In this document: positions 1 through 7,919 of the stretch, piece after piece
Numbering within the stretch: position 1 is the stretch's first letter
How the letters are laid out: every line of letters starts with the position of its first letter
Assembly (NCBI GenBank): GCA_015065975.1
Contig: SVPG01000005.1
Span: 1 to 64,000, forward strand
Length of the DNA stretch: 64,000 nt
Source of the DNA: Oscillospiraceae bacterium
GTDB lineage: Bacteria; Bacillota; Clostridia; Oscillospirales; Acutalibacteraceae
Direction of reading: 5' to 3'
Program-made: the position numbers and the translations under genes
The notes under the pieces: model-generated
Told to the model about the DNA's origin: nothing
Databases searched by the model: none
Seen by the model: only the letters and a program-made list of their open reading frames with translations

Positions 1-504
1 ACCGTATACGAAAAAGCAGCCCCCACGATCATAGGAAATGTCAAGAATATAATATTCCTTCAGAGCTCCGACCCCGAGATGCTCAAGTTCATAAGCCGAA
101 TGCTCGGCACGACCACGATCACCCACAGCGGCTCACCCGAACCGCTCATGAGCGAGGAAAAGCTCAAGAGCCTGCCCCGCACACCCGATTACCGTCAGGC
201 GATATTCATGCGTGACGACATCAAATACAAGGTCAACCTGCCCGGATTTGATAAATACGAGTACCTCGATAAATACACGGCGAAGGACGTGACCATCCCC
301 TCGCGCAAGCTCTCCGAACCGAAGGCTTACACACCTGCAAAGCTTATTACGGACCTTGCGCAAGGGGAGGTCCCCGTGCCCTTCTCGAAGAAATCGGGCA
401 GCCCCAAAAAGAAGAAAGCTGAAGAGAACGAGGATATAAACCTTGATGAGGAGCTCGAGAAGAAGCTTGCGGAGCTCTTCGGAGATATGGACGACGATGA
501 TTAA
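1..504 (+). CDS. Type IV coupling protein (VirD4/TraG family), C-terminal part
   Basis: The reading frame is open from the first base, so the gene begins upstream of the window and only about 167 C-terminal residues are visible. The segment IIGNVKNIIFLQSSDPEML followed by ISRMLGTTT matches the end of the VirD4/TraG nucleotide-binding domain, where family members have a stretch like NxxxxIFLxSxDxEtakxIS. The last 40 residues are highly charged (a Lys run, then Glu/Asp), ending in four Asp. The family couples relaxase-bound DNA to a type IV secretion channel at the inner face of the membrane during conjugation. A ClpP-like gene starts 15 bases downstream behind a strong ribosome site, so the two are probably co-transcribed. 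Walker A and B motifs lie outside the window, so the call rests on the C-terminal motif only. Confidence 0.72.
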   Translation, partial: TVYEKAAPTIIGNVKNIIFLQSSDPEMLKFISRMLGTTTITHSGSPEPLMSEEKLKSLPRTPDYRQAIFMRDDIKYKVNLPGFDKYEYLDKYTAKDVTIPSRKLSEPKAYTPAKLITDLAQGEVPVPFSKKSGSPKKKKAEENEDINLDEELEKKLAELFGDMDDDD

Positions 505-519
505 AGGAGGAAAAAAGCC

Positions 520-1095
520 ATGATGCCGATGATAACAACGTACGACAAGCAGGGAAGAAACACAATGGACCTGTTCACAAACGAGTTCATGGAGCTTCGG
601 CGTATTCATCTGACGGGCGAGATCAACGACGATCTCGCCGACCAGATAATTGCCCAGATCGAGTATCTCGCGAGAAAGAGCTCCGACGATATCACTGTTG
701 TGATAAACAGTCCTGGCGGCGCCGTGACGTCGGGATTTGCCATCTATGACGCGATGAACCGCTGTGGCTGCGATGTGTCGACGGTCTGTACGGGACTTGC
801 GGCGTCGATGGGTGCATTCCTGTTCTCCGCCGGAAAGAAGGGCAAGCGTTTCATCACGCCGATGGCGGAGGTTATGATCCATCAGCCTCTCGGCGGAGTC
901 AAGGGACAGGCGTCCGACATAGCCCGAGCGGCGGCGCACATCACGGTCACAAAGGAACGAATCAACGCTATCCTCGCCGACAATACGGGACAGACGATCG
1001 AAAACATCGCGAGAGACACCGACCGCGACACCTACCTGACAGCGCAGGAGGCTGTCGAATACGGAATTGCCGATGAGATTCTGACGGCGATATAA
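520..1095 (+). CDS. ClpP-family serine protease, probably of a conjugative element
   Basis: 191 residues, close to the usual ClpP length. The catalytic triad is visible: Ser96 in GLAASMGAF, His121 in MIHQPLGG and Asp170 in DTDRDTYLTAQEA, plus the oxyanion segment NSPGGAVTSG near residue 64. The start ATG (or the adjacent ATG at 523) sits 8-11 bases after AAAGGAGG. It follows the coupling-protein gene directly and ends at a strong terminator, so it is the last gene of that transcript. Housekeeping clpP normally sits next to tig/clpX; here the partner is a conjugation gene, which suggests an element-encoded copy acting during transfer or establishment (inference). Phage head-maturation proteases also use the ClpP fold, but the coupling-protein neighbour argues against a phage origin. 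Confidence 0.85.
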   Translation: MMPMITTYDKQGRNTMDLFTNEFMELRRIHLTGEINDDLADQIIAQIEYLARKSSDDITVVINSPGGAVTSGFAIYDAMNRCGCDVSTVCTGLAASMGAFLFSAGKKGKRFITPMAEVMIHQPLGGVKGQASDIARAAAHITVTKERINAILADNTGQTIENIARDTDRDTYLTAQEAVEYGIADEILTAI

Positions 1096-1103
1096 AGCCA
1101 TAT

Positions 1104-1147
1104 AAAAACGGCGGCTGCGTGGTTGTGGAGCGCAGCCGCCGTTTTTT
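1104..1147. terminator. Bidirectional intrinsic terminator between ClpP-like and GNAT genes
   Basis: A GC-rich stem (CGGCGGCTGCG pairing with CGCAGCCGCCG) is flanked by A5 on the left and T7 on the right. It can end transcription of the plus-strand ClpP-like gene and of the converging minus-strand GNAT gene. Confidence 0.9.
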
Positions 1148-1611
1148 TATCTGTCAAGTTTCAGTCTCATGGACTCGTAATGTCCGCCCGTTGATTCAAA
1201 CCCGAGCTTTCTGTAAAGAGGATATCCGTCCGCAGTTGCCTTGAGGTCGATGAAGGAGACGTCGAGCTCCTTTGCCTTATCGATAAGCATGCGGAGCATA
1301 GCCGAGGCGATGCCCTGTCTGCGGTATTCGGGCATTGTTATTACCGAAAGTATCTCGGCAGTCATACCGTTCGAAAAGCTCGCGCCAGCGGGCTTTTCGT
1401 TTATAAGAAGCATGGCAGCCGCACACGGTTTTTCGCCCTCGCGTGCGAGCACGCAGAAGAGCCTTTTGCCGATGTTTTCGGGAATAAACCGTCCGAGCTG
1501 CTCTGCGATTTGGGACTCCTTGCCGCGGTCAACCCCGTCCTCGCGCAGGTATTCGAGCCGCATATCGATTATCTGTCGGGTGTCTTTTGCGTCAGCAAAA
1601 AATATTTCCAT
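1147..1611 (-). CDS. GNAT-family N-acetyltransferase
   Basis: About 154 residues with the GNAT fold: acetyl-CoA binding motif A around residues 94-110 (EYRRQGIASAMLRMLIDKA, i.e. the R/Q-x-x-G-x-G/A pattern) and the C-terminal segment YPLYRKLGFES that closes most GNAT domains. The substrate cannot be told from sequence. ATG at 1611 is preferred because GGAGGT lies 8 bases upstream; a GTG at 1620 would be too close to it. The gene follows the acyltransferase gene directly (its stop codon is at the ribosome site), so the two are probably translationally coupled. Confidence 0.85.
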   Translation of the reverse strand: MEIFFADAKDTRQIIDMRLEYLREDGVDRGKESQIAEQLGRFIPENIGKRLFCVLAREGEKPCAAAMLLINEKPAGASFSNGMTAEILSVITMPEYRRQGIASAMLRMLIDKAKELDVSFIDLKATADGYPLYRKLGFESTGGHYESMRLKLDR

Positions 1612-1612
1612 C

Positions 1613-2701
1613 TCATTCACCTCCGGCTTTCAGTTTTTTGGGAAGCGCCGAAAAAGCTTTGCCCACAAGCGCGGTCAGCTTTTCGAAAAGGAATGCAATA
1701 ACAAATGTAAGAATAACACTTAAAGCAAAATGCAGATAATGATTGCGGCTTATCGGCGTCAGAGCAAGCAGACTCATCGGCAGCTTGTGCATCAGAAACA
1801 GACTGTTGAGATGCACTCCGCAATAGCGAAGAAACGGATTTTTCGGCGAAAATTTCATTGTTACAAGAAGCACAAGAACGGCAAACAACAGCGTCGCAAG
1901 GCAGTAGTAAAGGGTTCTTTCCTCCCAGTGCTTCTGGAAAAACACAAAGGCAAAAACAACGCCTGCGAGCAGGGGATAATACAGATAATTCTTCTTCATC
2001 AGAGGCTTTATGTCCTTCTCGAAAAGAGAAAACCAGCAGCCCGCGGGGTAACACAGCATCGAGTTGTACCAATAGCGGTTGCAGCCCGAATCCTTGAGGG
2101 AGAAGACCAGAGCGAGAGTCAGGGCTGTTATGACCGCTGCCGCCCTGTACCGATCACGCCCGTCCTCGCGGAAGGCTCTGAAAGCAAGCCACGAGAATGT
2201 GTAAAGGCAGACTATTACAAATATATACCAGTTGTCGTTTCCCGCACTTGTAAGAGCTATGAACGATTTTGCCAGGACCTGTCTGTCGAACTTTACGTCG
2301 TATCCGAGCGCCCTGATTATGATGTCCTTTGCAATGAATATCAAAACCGACAGATCGTATATGAGAAGGGTTTTCAGAATACGCTTGCGGGGAAGTGCCT
2401 TTGTATAGGCGAATCCCCTTTTTTTTACCGACTCGACTATTCCGTATCCCGAATAGAACAGAAATGCCGAAACGACGCATTGTCCGAGGAATATCCGCAC
2501 ATCCGTATATGCCTGATCCATAGGTGACAGCACCGACGGCGAATATGAATTGAAAAAGTGAGAAGCAAAAATCAGAAGAATGAATACACCCTTGACAACG
2601 TTGCAGGTGTCTTTTGATATGTAATCTTCGTTCTGCCGACGGATAAAGAGCCTTGACGGGACAAGCAAAAGAAGCGTTATGGCGAAAATATACAGGATCA
2701 T
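1613..2701 (-). CDS. Acyltransferase-3-like multi-pass membrane protein
   Basis: About 362 residues, hydrophobic, with around ten predicted membrane segments starting with ILYIFAITLLLLVPSRLF. The arrangement (KGVFILLIFASHFFN near the N-terminus, GYGIVES after the second segment) resembles acyltransferase family 3, whose members O-acylate sugars and surface polymers; the His in ASHFF sits where these enzymes carry their conserved His. ATG at 2701 has CGGAG nine bases upstream. The substrate is unknown. It is transcribed toward the GNAT gene and is likely its operon partner. Confidence 0.65.
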   Translation of the reverse strand: MILYIFAITLLLLVPSRLFIRRQNEDYISKDTCNVVKGVFILLIFASHFFNSYSPSVLSPMDQAYTDVRIFLGQCVVSAFLFYSGYGIVESVKKRGFAYTKALPRKRILKTLLIYDLSVLIFIAKDIIIRALGYDVKFDRQVLAKSFIALTSAGNDNWYIFVIVCLYTFSWLAFRAFREDGRDRYRAAAVITALTLALVFSLKDSGCNRYWYNSMLCYPAGCWFSLFEKDIKPLMKKNYLYYPLLAGVVFAFVFFQKHWEERTLYYCLATLLFAVLVLLVTMKFSPKNPFLRYCGVHLNSLFLMHKLPMSLLALTPISRNHYLHFALSVILTFVIAFLFEKLTALVGKAFSALPKKLKAGGE

Positions 2702-2864
2702 TTTATCAACTCCGAACCGTGTGCACATTCCCGACGGGTACAGAGCGCCGTGGTGTACCGTAAAAATTATATACCTCCGACCGTGTTTTTACAATAGCCG
2801 CAAGGCAAAACAGCAGGTTTTGCGGTCTTGCTTGCAATCGCCCGTCAAATTTTTGTCAAAGTTC

Positions 2865-2893
2865 TTGACTTGACGGGGAAAAAGTAGTATTGT
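2865..2893 (+). promoter_or_regulatory. Sigma-A-type promoter of the glycine riboswitch transcript
   Basis: TTGACT at 2865-2870 and TATTGT at 2888-2893 are separated by 17 bases, about 30 bases before the first aptamer. Confidence 0.6.
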
Positions 2894-2923
2894 AACCTTG
2901 TTAAACTGAATAAAGCTAAATGA

Positions 2924-3086
2924 AATCAGCAGGAGATTAGGCATTTGCCTTTCCAAAGGGGTAATACTCTCGGGTGTCGTTATGACGGGGACTGCTGACG
3001 GATAGCAATCTGGAGAAGTCCGCTGCGCGCGGGTGCCGAAGGGGCAAAGGGTCAAACCATAATCTCTCAGGCAAAAGGACAGATCA
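2924..3086 (+). ncRNA. Tandem glycine riboswitch (two aptamers)
   Basis: Two copies of the glycine aptamer core are recognisable. Aptamer 1 (about 2926-2998) is closed by CAGCAG/CTGCTG and contains GGAGA, CCAAAGGGGTAA and ACTCTCGGG. Aptamer 2 (about 3008-3084) is closed by ATCTG/CAGAT and contains TGGAGAA, GCCGAAGGGGCAA, ATCTCTCAGGCAAAAGGAC, nearly the family consensus. A terminator at 3130-3169 and an AGCS transporter gene follow. Glycine binding most likely controls read-through into the transporter. Riboswitches in front of AGCS transporters are described for this class. Confidence 0.93.
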
Positions 3087-3129
3087 TATTTTTTACACGG
3101 AAATATCCTTGTTATACCGTTGTCTCATT

Positions 3130-3169
3130 CCACCGCTGTCCGATTTGGCAAGCGGTGGTTTTTGTTTTG
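3130..3169 (+). terminator. Expression-platform terminator of the glycine riboswitch
   Basis: CCACCGCT pairs with AGCGGTGG across a 13-base loop, followed by a T-rich run. It lies between the second aptamer and the AGCS start, as expected for a transcription-controlling riboswitch. The alternative antiterminator pairing was not worked out. Confidence 0.82.
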
Positions 3170-3205
3170 TTCGGTTGACAAATATTTTTTGGAGGTTCAG
3201 TTTAT

Positions 3206-4762
3206 ATGGACAAAATCTTGCAAACGATTGAAAATGTCAACGGCGAAATCAACGGCGTTGTGTGGGGAGCTTTCGGACTGCTTCTCCTTGTCGGTACGGG
3301 CATAATCGTTACCGTGCTCACGAAGTTTTTCCAGGTTTCGCACATCGGTCTGTGGTTCAAGAAAACTCTCGGCAGCCTCTTCCATAAGGACGTTATCGGG
3401 CACAGCAGGGAAAAGGGGTCCATTTCTCCCTTCCAGGCGCTCTGCACGGCGCTTGCCGCAACGGTCGGAACGGGCAATATCGCAGGTGTCGCTGCCGCAA
3501 TAAGCATAGGCGGCGCGGGTGCCGTGTTCTGGATGTGGGTGGCCGCATTCTTCGGTATGATGACCAACTATGCAGAAAACGTCCTCGGTATCTATTATCG
3601 CAGAAAGAATGAAAACGGCGAGTGGTCAGGCGGCGCGATGTACTATCTTGCCGACGGTCTCGGAAAGAAAAAGGGCATGAAGATATTCGGAAAGATTCTC
3701 GCGGTCCTTTTCTGTATCTTTGCAATGCTCGCTTCCTTCGGAATCGGAAGCATGGGTCAGGTCAACAAGATTGTTACAAACGTATCTCAGGCTTTTGATG
3801 TACCCGCACTTTCCTCTGTTGAGGTATTTTCCGGCGTTTCTCTCTACAATATCATACTCGGCGCGGTGATCATGCTTCTCACAGCTCTCATTACCCTCGG
3901 CGGACTCAAGAGAATCGCAAGTGTCGCAGAAAAGATCGTACCCTTTATGGTAGTGCTTTTCGTTATCGGCAGTCTTGCGATCATCGGCGTAAACTATGCT
4001 AATATTCTGCCCGCATTCAAGGCTATCTTCGTAAACGCATTCTGCCCCGAAGCGTTTGTCGGCGGCGGCATCGGTGCCGTTATCGGCAAGGTCGTCACAC
4101 AGGGCTTCAAGCGCGGCGTATTCTCCAACGAAGCCGGTCTCGGCTCTTCCGTTATGGTTCATTCCAACTCGAATGTCAAGGAGCCCGTTGCTCAGGGTAT
4201 GTGGGGCATCTTTGAGGTCTTTGCTGACACCATGGTAGTCTGCACGATGACCGCACTTGTCGTTCTTACCGCGGGCGGACTTGACGGCGGCGTGTTCAAT
4301 GTCCTGACAGGTGAGATAGCACAGGGCTATACCGACGCAACTCTTGTCGGAGGTGCATTCAACTCCGTATTCTCCTGGGGAGGTATCGGTGAAAAGTTCA
4401 TAGCTGTCGCCATGTTCCTCTTTGCTTTCACCACCGTTCTCGGCTGGTCTCACTACGGCTCGAAGGCATGGGAGTACCTCTTCGGCGCAAAGACTACCGT
4501 TATCTTCCGCATTATCCACGTTTGCACCATCATCTTCGGTGCCGTGCTCACATCTTCTCTCGCATGGGATATTTCGGATACCTTCAACGGTCTCATGATG
4601 ATCCCCAACCTTATCGGCGTGCTCTCGCTCTCTCCGCTCGTTGTTAAGATTACAAAGAACTATCTGAGACGAACAAAGAAGGGTGAAGATGTCGAGCCCA
4701 TGTACAACTTTGATCCTGAGATTCAGGCTCAGGAGCTTGTCCGCGAGATAACCGAGGACTGA
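3206..4762 (+). CDS. Sodium:alanine/glycine symporter (AGCS family)
   Basis: 518 residues, the usual size of the AGCS/AlsT family, with about ten to eleven membrane segments. Family signatures include ALCTALAATVGTGNIAGVAAA near residues 77-97, the ITLGGLKRI loop and RGVFSNEAGLGSS near residue 305. These carriers import small neutral amino acids with Na+. The start ATG has GGAGG about ten bases upstream. The glycine riboswitch and terminator immediately before the gene make glycine the likely physiological substrate and effector. Confidence 0.93.
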   Translation: MDKILQTIENVNGEINGVVWGAFGLLLLVGTGIIVTVLTKFFQVSHIGLWFKKTLGSLFHKDVIGHSREKGSISPFQALCTALAATVGTGNIAGVAAAISIGGAGAVFWMWVAAFFGMMTNYAENVLGIYYRRKNENGEWSGGAMYYLADGLGKKKGMKIFGKILAVLFCIFAMLASFGIGSMGQVNKIVTNVSQAFDVPALSSVEVFSGVSLYNIILGAVIMLLTALITLGGLKRIASVAEKIVPFMVVLFVIGSLAIIGVNYANILPAFKAIFVNAFCPEAFVGGGIGAVIGKVVTQGFKRGVFSNEAGLGSSVMVHSNSNVKEPVAQGMWGIFEVFADTMVVCTMTALVVLTAGGLDGGVFNVLTGEIAQGYTDATLVGGAFNSVFSWGGIGEKFIAVAMFLFAFTTVLGWSHYGSKAWEYLFGAKTTVIFRIIHVCTIIFGAVLTSSLAWDISDTFNGLMMIPNLIGVLSLSPLVVKITKNYLRRTKKGEDVEPMYNFDPEIQAQELVREITED

Positions 4763-4776
4763 TTATAACAAAACAG

Positions 4777-4812
4777 CAGGGCAGCCCATTTGAGAGCTGC
4801 CCTGTTTTTTTA
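4777..4812. terminator. Intrinsic terminator shared by AGCS and spoVAD
   Basis: CAGGGCAGC pairs with GCTGCCCTG across a 10-base loop and is followed by T8. It lies between two converging genes and can serve both. Confidence 0.85.
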
Positions 4813-5811
4813 TATACGTTCAATCTCAACCGCGTGTGCGACGGCGGGAATATTGTTTCCCTGCTGGGAGCTTGTGGGGGACATGAGTGCGCCCGTTCCG
4901 ACGAAGAGAACGCGTTTTGTTTCGCCTCGGTCAAGTGACGGCAATATCTCCGAGCACATGACCGTCGCCGAACAGCCGCACCCCGAGCCGCCCGCGTGCA
5001 CGTCCTGAGCCTTGAGATCGAATATCATCACGCCGCCGTCGCAGTGGACGGGGGAGATGTCGATTCCCTCCCTGTGCGTGAGCTCGCGCAGAAGCTGAGC
5101 CCCGACCGTTCCGAGGTCGCCCGTCACGATGCGGTCGTAGTCCTCAGGCGCCGTGCCCGCCGCGTCAAAATGGCGCAGTATGGTGGAGGCTGCGGCGGGT
5201 GCCATTGCCGCACCCATATTGTTGGCGTCGGCTATGCCGAGGTCGGTGATGATGCCTGCGGTTGCGCGGGTGATTCTGAGTCTGCCGCCGCGTTCGACCG
5301 CCATTGCGCCTGCGCCCGTGACCGTGCGCTGGGCTGTGGGCGGACGCTGTCCGCCGTAGCGAAGAGGGTTGCGGAACTGGCGTTCCGACGAAGCGAAATG
5401 GGACGAGGTTGCCGCGATGCAGCGCTCGGCGGCACCGCTGTCGGTGAAGACGGCTGCGCACAGCAGAGTGCTTGCCATGGTCGAGCAGGCGCCGTACATA
5501 CCGATGAGCGGTATGCCGAGGGTGATGAGCCCGAAGGAGGAGGCTGTGCACTGGTTGAGAAGGTCGCCGCTGAAAATATAATCAAAATCGGAAGATGTAT
5601 ATCCCGATTTTTCGATGCAGAGATTTGATGCCTCCTGCACAAGCCTGCTTTCAGCCTTCTCCCACGTTTCCTCGCCTGCGAGGGTGTCCTCGAATATCTT
5701 GTCGATCTTGCCGCCGAGAGGTCCGTCGCCCTCCATCTTTCCGCCGACACAGGCAAACGAGGTTATTGAAACATCGTCAAAGGCGACCGATGCTCTGCCG
5801 ATTCTTTTCAT
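4810..5811 (-). CDS. spoVAD: Stage V sporulation protein AD
   Basis: 333 residues, matching the SpoVAD length of about 335-340. The protein has the thiolase-like fold of the family, visible in DYIFSGDLLNQCTASSFG, the GMYGACSTMASTL block and the closing LFVGTGALMSPTSSQQGN. SpoVAD binds dipicolinic acid and is needed for its uptake into the forespore and release at germination. The gene lies 18 bases downstream of spoVAC in one transcript; no spoVAE follows before the terminator. In Bacillus the operon is transcribed by sigma-G in the forespore; a clear sigma-G promoter could not be assigned here. Confidence 0.95.
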   Translation of the reverse strand: MKRIGRASVAFDDVSITSFACVGGKMEGDGPLGGKIDKIFEDTLAGEETWEKAESRLVQEASNLCIEKSGYTSSDFDYIFSGDLLNQCTASSFGLITLGIPLIGMYGACSTMASTLLCAAVFTDSGAAERCIAATSSHFASSERQFRNPLRYGGQRPPTAQRTVTGAGAMAVERGGRLRITRATAGIITDLGIADANNMGAAMAPAAASTILRHFDAAGTAPEDYDRIVTGDLGTVGAQLLRELTHREGIDISPVHCDGGVMIFDLKAQDVHAGGSGCGCSATVMCSEILPSLDRGETKRVLFVGTGALMSPTSSQQGNNIPAVAHAVEIERI

Positions 5812-5829
5812 TCTGTTTGTTCCTTTCGT

Positions 5830-6288
5830 TTATAAAAAGCGCTGTGTTGCCCAATAAACAATGCCGTAGATCATACCTGCAAGCGTGCCGTAGACGATGA
5901 CGGGTCCTGCGATGATGAACATTTTTGCGCCGACGCCGAAAATCTGCCCTTCGCTTTTGAACTCTATCGCGGGGGAGACGACCGCGTTTGCAAATCCCGT
6001 TATGGGCACGACTGTGCCTGCGCCGGCGTGTTTTGCGATGGCGGAAAAACAGCCGATAGCGGTCAGAACGGCGGTTATGCCGATAAGCACGATCGATGTA
6101 CAGGCGCGTGCCTGCTGGATATCCTTGCCGACGATATTGGAGAAAAAGTCGGTCAAAGCCTGACCGATACAGCAGATAAGTCCGCCGACGGCGAAGGCTT
6201 TCGGATAATTGAGATAAGATGGCGACGGGGGAGAAGCCCTGTCGGCCATTTTTTTATATTCCTGTTTTGAAATGCTCAGATTGGTCAC
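5830..6288 (-). CDS. spoVAC: Stage V sporulation protein AC
   Basis: 152 residues, the normal SpoVAC length. Typical features are an N-terminal cytoplasmic segment with a PPSPSYLNYPKAF motif, several membrane helices and the GAGTVVPITGFANAVVSPA block of the SpoVAC/SpoVAE family. SpoVAC forms a mechanosensitive-type channel in the spore inner membrane used for dipicolinate movement. It is the first gene of a two-gene operon with spoVAD. ATG at 6288 is preceded by an AAAGGACGT ribosome site. Confidence 0.95.
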   Translation of the reverse strand: MTNLSISKQEYKKMADRASPPSPSYLNYPKAFAVGGLICCIGQALTDFFSNIVGKDIQQARACTSIVLIGITAVLTAIGCFSAIAKHAGAGTVVPITGFANAVVSPAIEFKSEGQIFGVGAKMFIIAGPVIVYGTLAGMIYGIVYWATQRFL

Positions 6289-6380
6289 GTCCTTTCACAC
6301 GGTAGTTTTCTCGCAAATTGAAAGAATATCCGAGAAAAGGAAATTTTATCGCAAAGAGGTACGCATGACGGGCGGTGGGA

Positions 6381-6410
6381 TTGACACTTTATTGCTGTTT
6401 GGGGTATAAT
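6381..6410 (+). promoter_or_regulatory. Promoter of the idi gene
   Basis: A perfect TTGACA at 6381-6386 and a perfect TATAAT at 6405-6410 are separated by 18 bases, about 55 bases before the idi start. Confidence 0.75.
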
Positions 6411-6464
6411 AATCTGACATATATTGTAATTGTCTTTTTGTTTTAAGGAGAGTGTATTTGTCGG

Positions 6465-6968
6465 ATGAAAGAGGTTTTGCTGCTTGATGAGAGCGGAGCG
6501 GTGTGCGGAAGGTGCGAAAAGCAGAAGGCGCACATCGACGGTCTTTATCATCTTGCATATTCCGTTATAATAAAGGATACAAAGGGAAATATGCTCCTGC
6601 AGCGCAGAGCGGTCGAAAAATATCATTCGGGCGGCAAATGGAGCAATGCCTGCTGCAGTCACCCCGACAGTGACGAGCCCGAAAAAATAAAGGAGCACGC
6701 GAAAAATCGTATGCTTGAGGAGCTCGGCTTTACGTGCGAGATCGAGCCGCTGACGGAGTTTTCGTACAGAGCCGTTGTCGGCGAGCTTGTGGAAAATGAA
6801 CGGGATATGGTGTTCTGCGGCGAATACGAGGGCGAGGTAAACCCCGATGCGCAGGAGGTCTGCGATTACAGATGGGTTTCACCGAAGGAGCTGTCCGATT
6901 GGACGGGCAGTTCGCCCGAGGATTTTTCCCCGTGGTTTCTCAGACTTCTGCAGATTATCGGTATTTGA
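6465..6968 (+). CDS. idi: Isopentenyl-diphosphate delta-isomerase, type 1
   Basis: 167 residues with the Nudix-like fold of type 1 IDI. The catalytic Cys64 is in WSNACCSHP, the metal-binding His follows at 66, and the acidic segment ENERDMV (Glu110/Glu112) corresponds to the second catalytic region. The C-terminal PWFLRLL is typical. The enzyme interconverts IPP and DMAPP for isoprenoid synthesis. Most Clostridia use the MEP pathway, which makes both products, so the enzyme probably balances the pools. It is followed by plsC- and EamA-type genes with short gaps and no clear terminator, suggesting a three-gene transcript. Confidence 0.93.
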   Translation: MKEVLLLDESGAVCGRCEKQKAHIDGLYHLAYSVIIKDTKGNMLLQRRAVEKYHSGGKWSNACCSHPDSDEPEKIKEHAKNRMLEELGFTCEIEPLTEFSYRAVVGELVENERDMVFCGEYEGEVNPDAQEVCDYRWVSPKELSDWTGSSPEDFSPWFLRLLQIIGI

Positions 6969-7019
6969 CCCCAAAAGGTGAAATAAATAACGGCGCAAGC
7001 CGCGAAAGGTAAGGTCTTT

Positions 7020-7889
7020 ATGAAAAAAGAAAAGAGTAAAAAGCAGCCCTACGATCCGAAAATGACCATTTATCCCTATACGGAGAAAACCGACGGTCAT
7101 TATCTCCCCGTCAAGTATCAGAAACCGATAGTGTTCGACAAGGATTATCCTTATGTTGACAAATCCTTCAAGTATAAGTTCCTCCACGCTATGCTGAGAG
7201 TTGCGACGGTTGTGGTCGCATTTCCCGTTGTAAGAATCGCAACGGGACTCAAAGTCAAGGGCAGAGAGAATCTCAAAAAATACAAGGACGTTATAAACGG
7301 CGGCGTCATGTCGGTCGTCAACCACGTTCATAAGTGGGATTTCATCTGCGTTGAGTATGCAGTGCGCCCCTATATGCCGTGGATTCCCGTATGGGACAAG
7401 AATATGCGCGGTGAAAACCGATTCCTGTGCAGATACAGCAACGGTATTCCGCTGCCCGTCGGCGACCTGAGAGCAACTGCGGCTTTCGGCAAGGCAATCG
7501 ACGGTCTGATGGAGGACAATCAGTGGCTTCATTTCAGCGCTGAGGGAAGTATGTGGCAGTATTATATGCCCATCAGACCCTTCAAGAAGGGTGCGTTCAC
7601 ATTTGCTGTAAGACATAACAAGCCCGTTATCCCCATGGCTTTCTCCTATCGCAAATCGAGCGGACTTCGCAGAATTTTCACAAAGAAGCCGTCGATGACA
7701 CTGACCATCGGCGAGCCTGTTTATATGGATACATCTCTCAACAAGGTGCAGGCGGCCGACAAGCTGACCCGCGATTCCCACGCGGCGGTATGCCGTCTTG
7801 CAGGCATCGAGCCTGAGGAGAACATCTATCCGCCCGTATTCGACAACACCGACAGAATCGATTATTATACCGACACCTACGGCAAATAA
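7020..7889 (+). CDS. 1-acyl-sn-glycerol-3-phosphate acyltransferase-like (PlsC family)
   Basis: 289 residues. The PlsC/LPLAT domain is marked by the catalytic NHVHKWD motif (NHx4D) near residue 100 and FSAEGSMW near residue 175, in the place of the usual FPEGTRS. A hydrophobic segment near residues 58-75 likely attaches the protein to the membrane. The family transfers an acyl chain to lysophosphatidic acid or related lipids. The substitution around the EGT block and the longer N- and C-terminal extensions suggest a divergent member, so the exact acceptor is uncertain. Located between idi and an EamA transporter on the same strand. Confidence 0.82.
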   Translation: MKKEKSKKQPYDPKMTIYPYTEKTDGHYLPVKYQKPIVFDKDYPYVDKSFKYKFLHAMLRVATVVVAFPVVRIATGLKVKGRENLKKYKDVINGGVMSVVNHVHKWDFICVEYAVRPYMPWIPVWDKNMRGENRFLCRYSNGIPLPVGDLRATAAFGKAIDGLMEDNQWLHFSAEGSMWQYYMPIRPFKKGAFTFAVRHNKPVIPMAFSYRKSSGLRRIFTKKPSMTLTIGEPVYMDTSLNKVQAADKLTRDSHAAVCRLAGIEPEENIYPPVFDNTDRIDYYTDTYGK

Positions 7890-7919
7890 TCCTCTGCCAC
7901 GAAAGGACAAAAAATTAAA

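Noticed and set aside
1..1147. Right end of a complete integrative element with an attachment site at about 1.1 kb
   Set aside because: No integrase, no direct repeat and no tRNA 3' end could be seen; only two element-type genes are visible.
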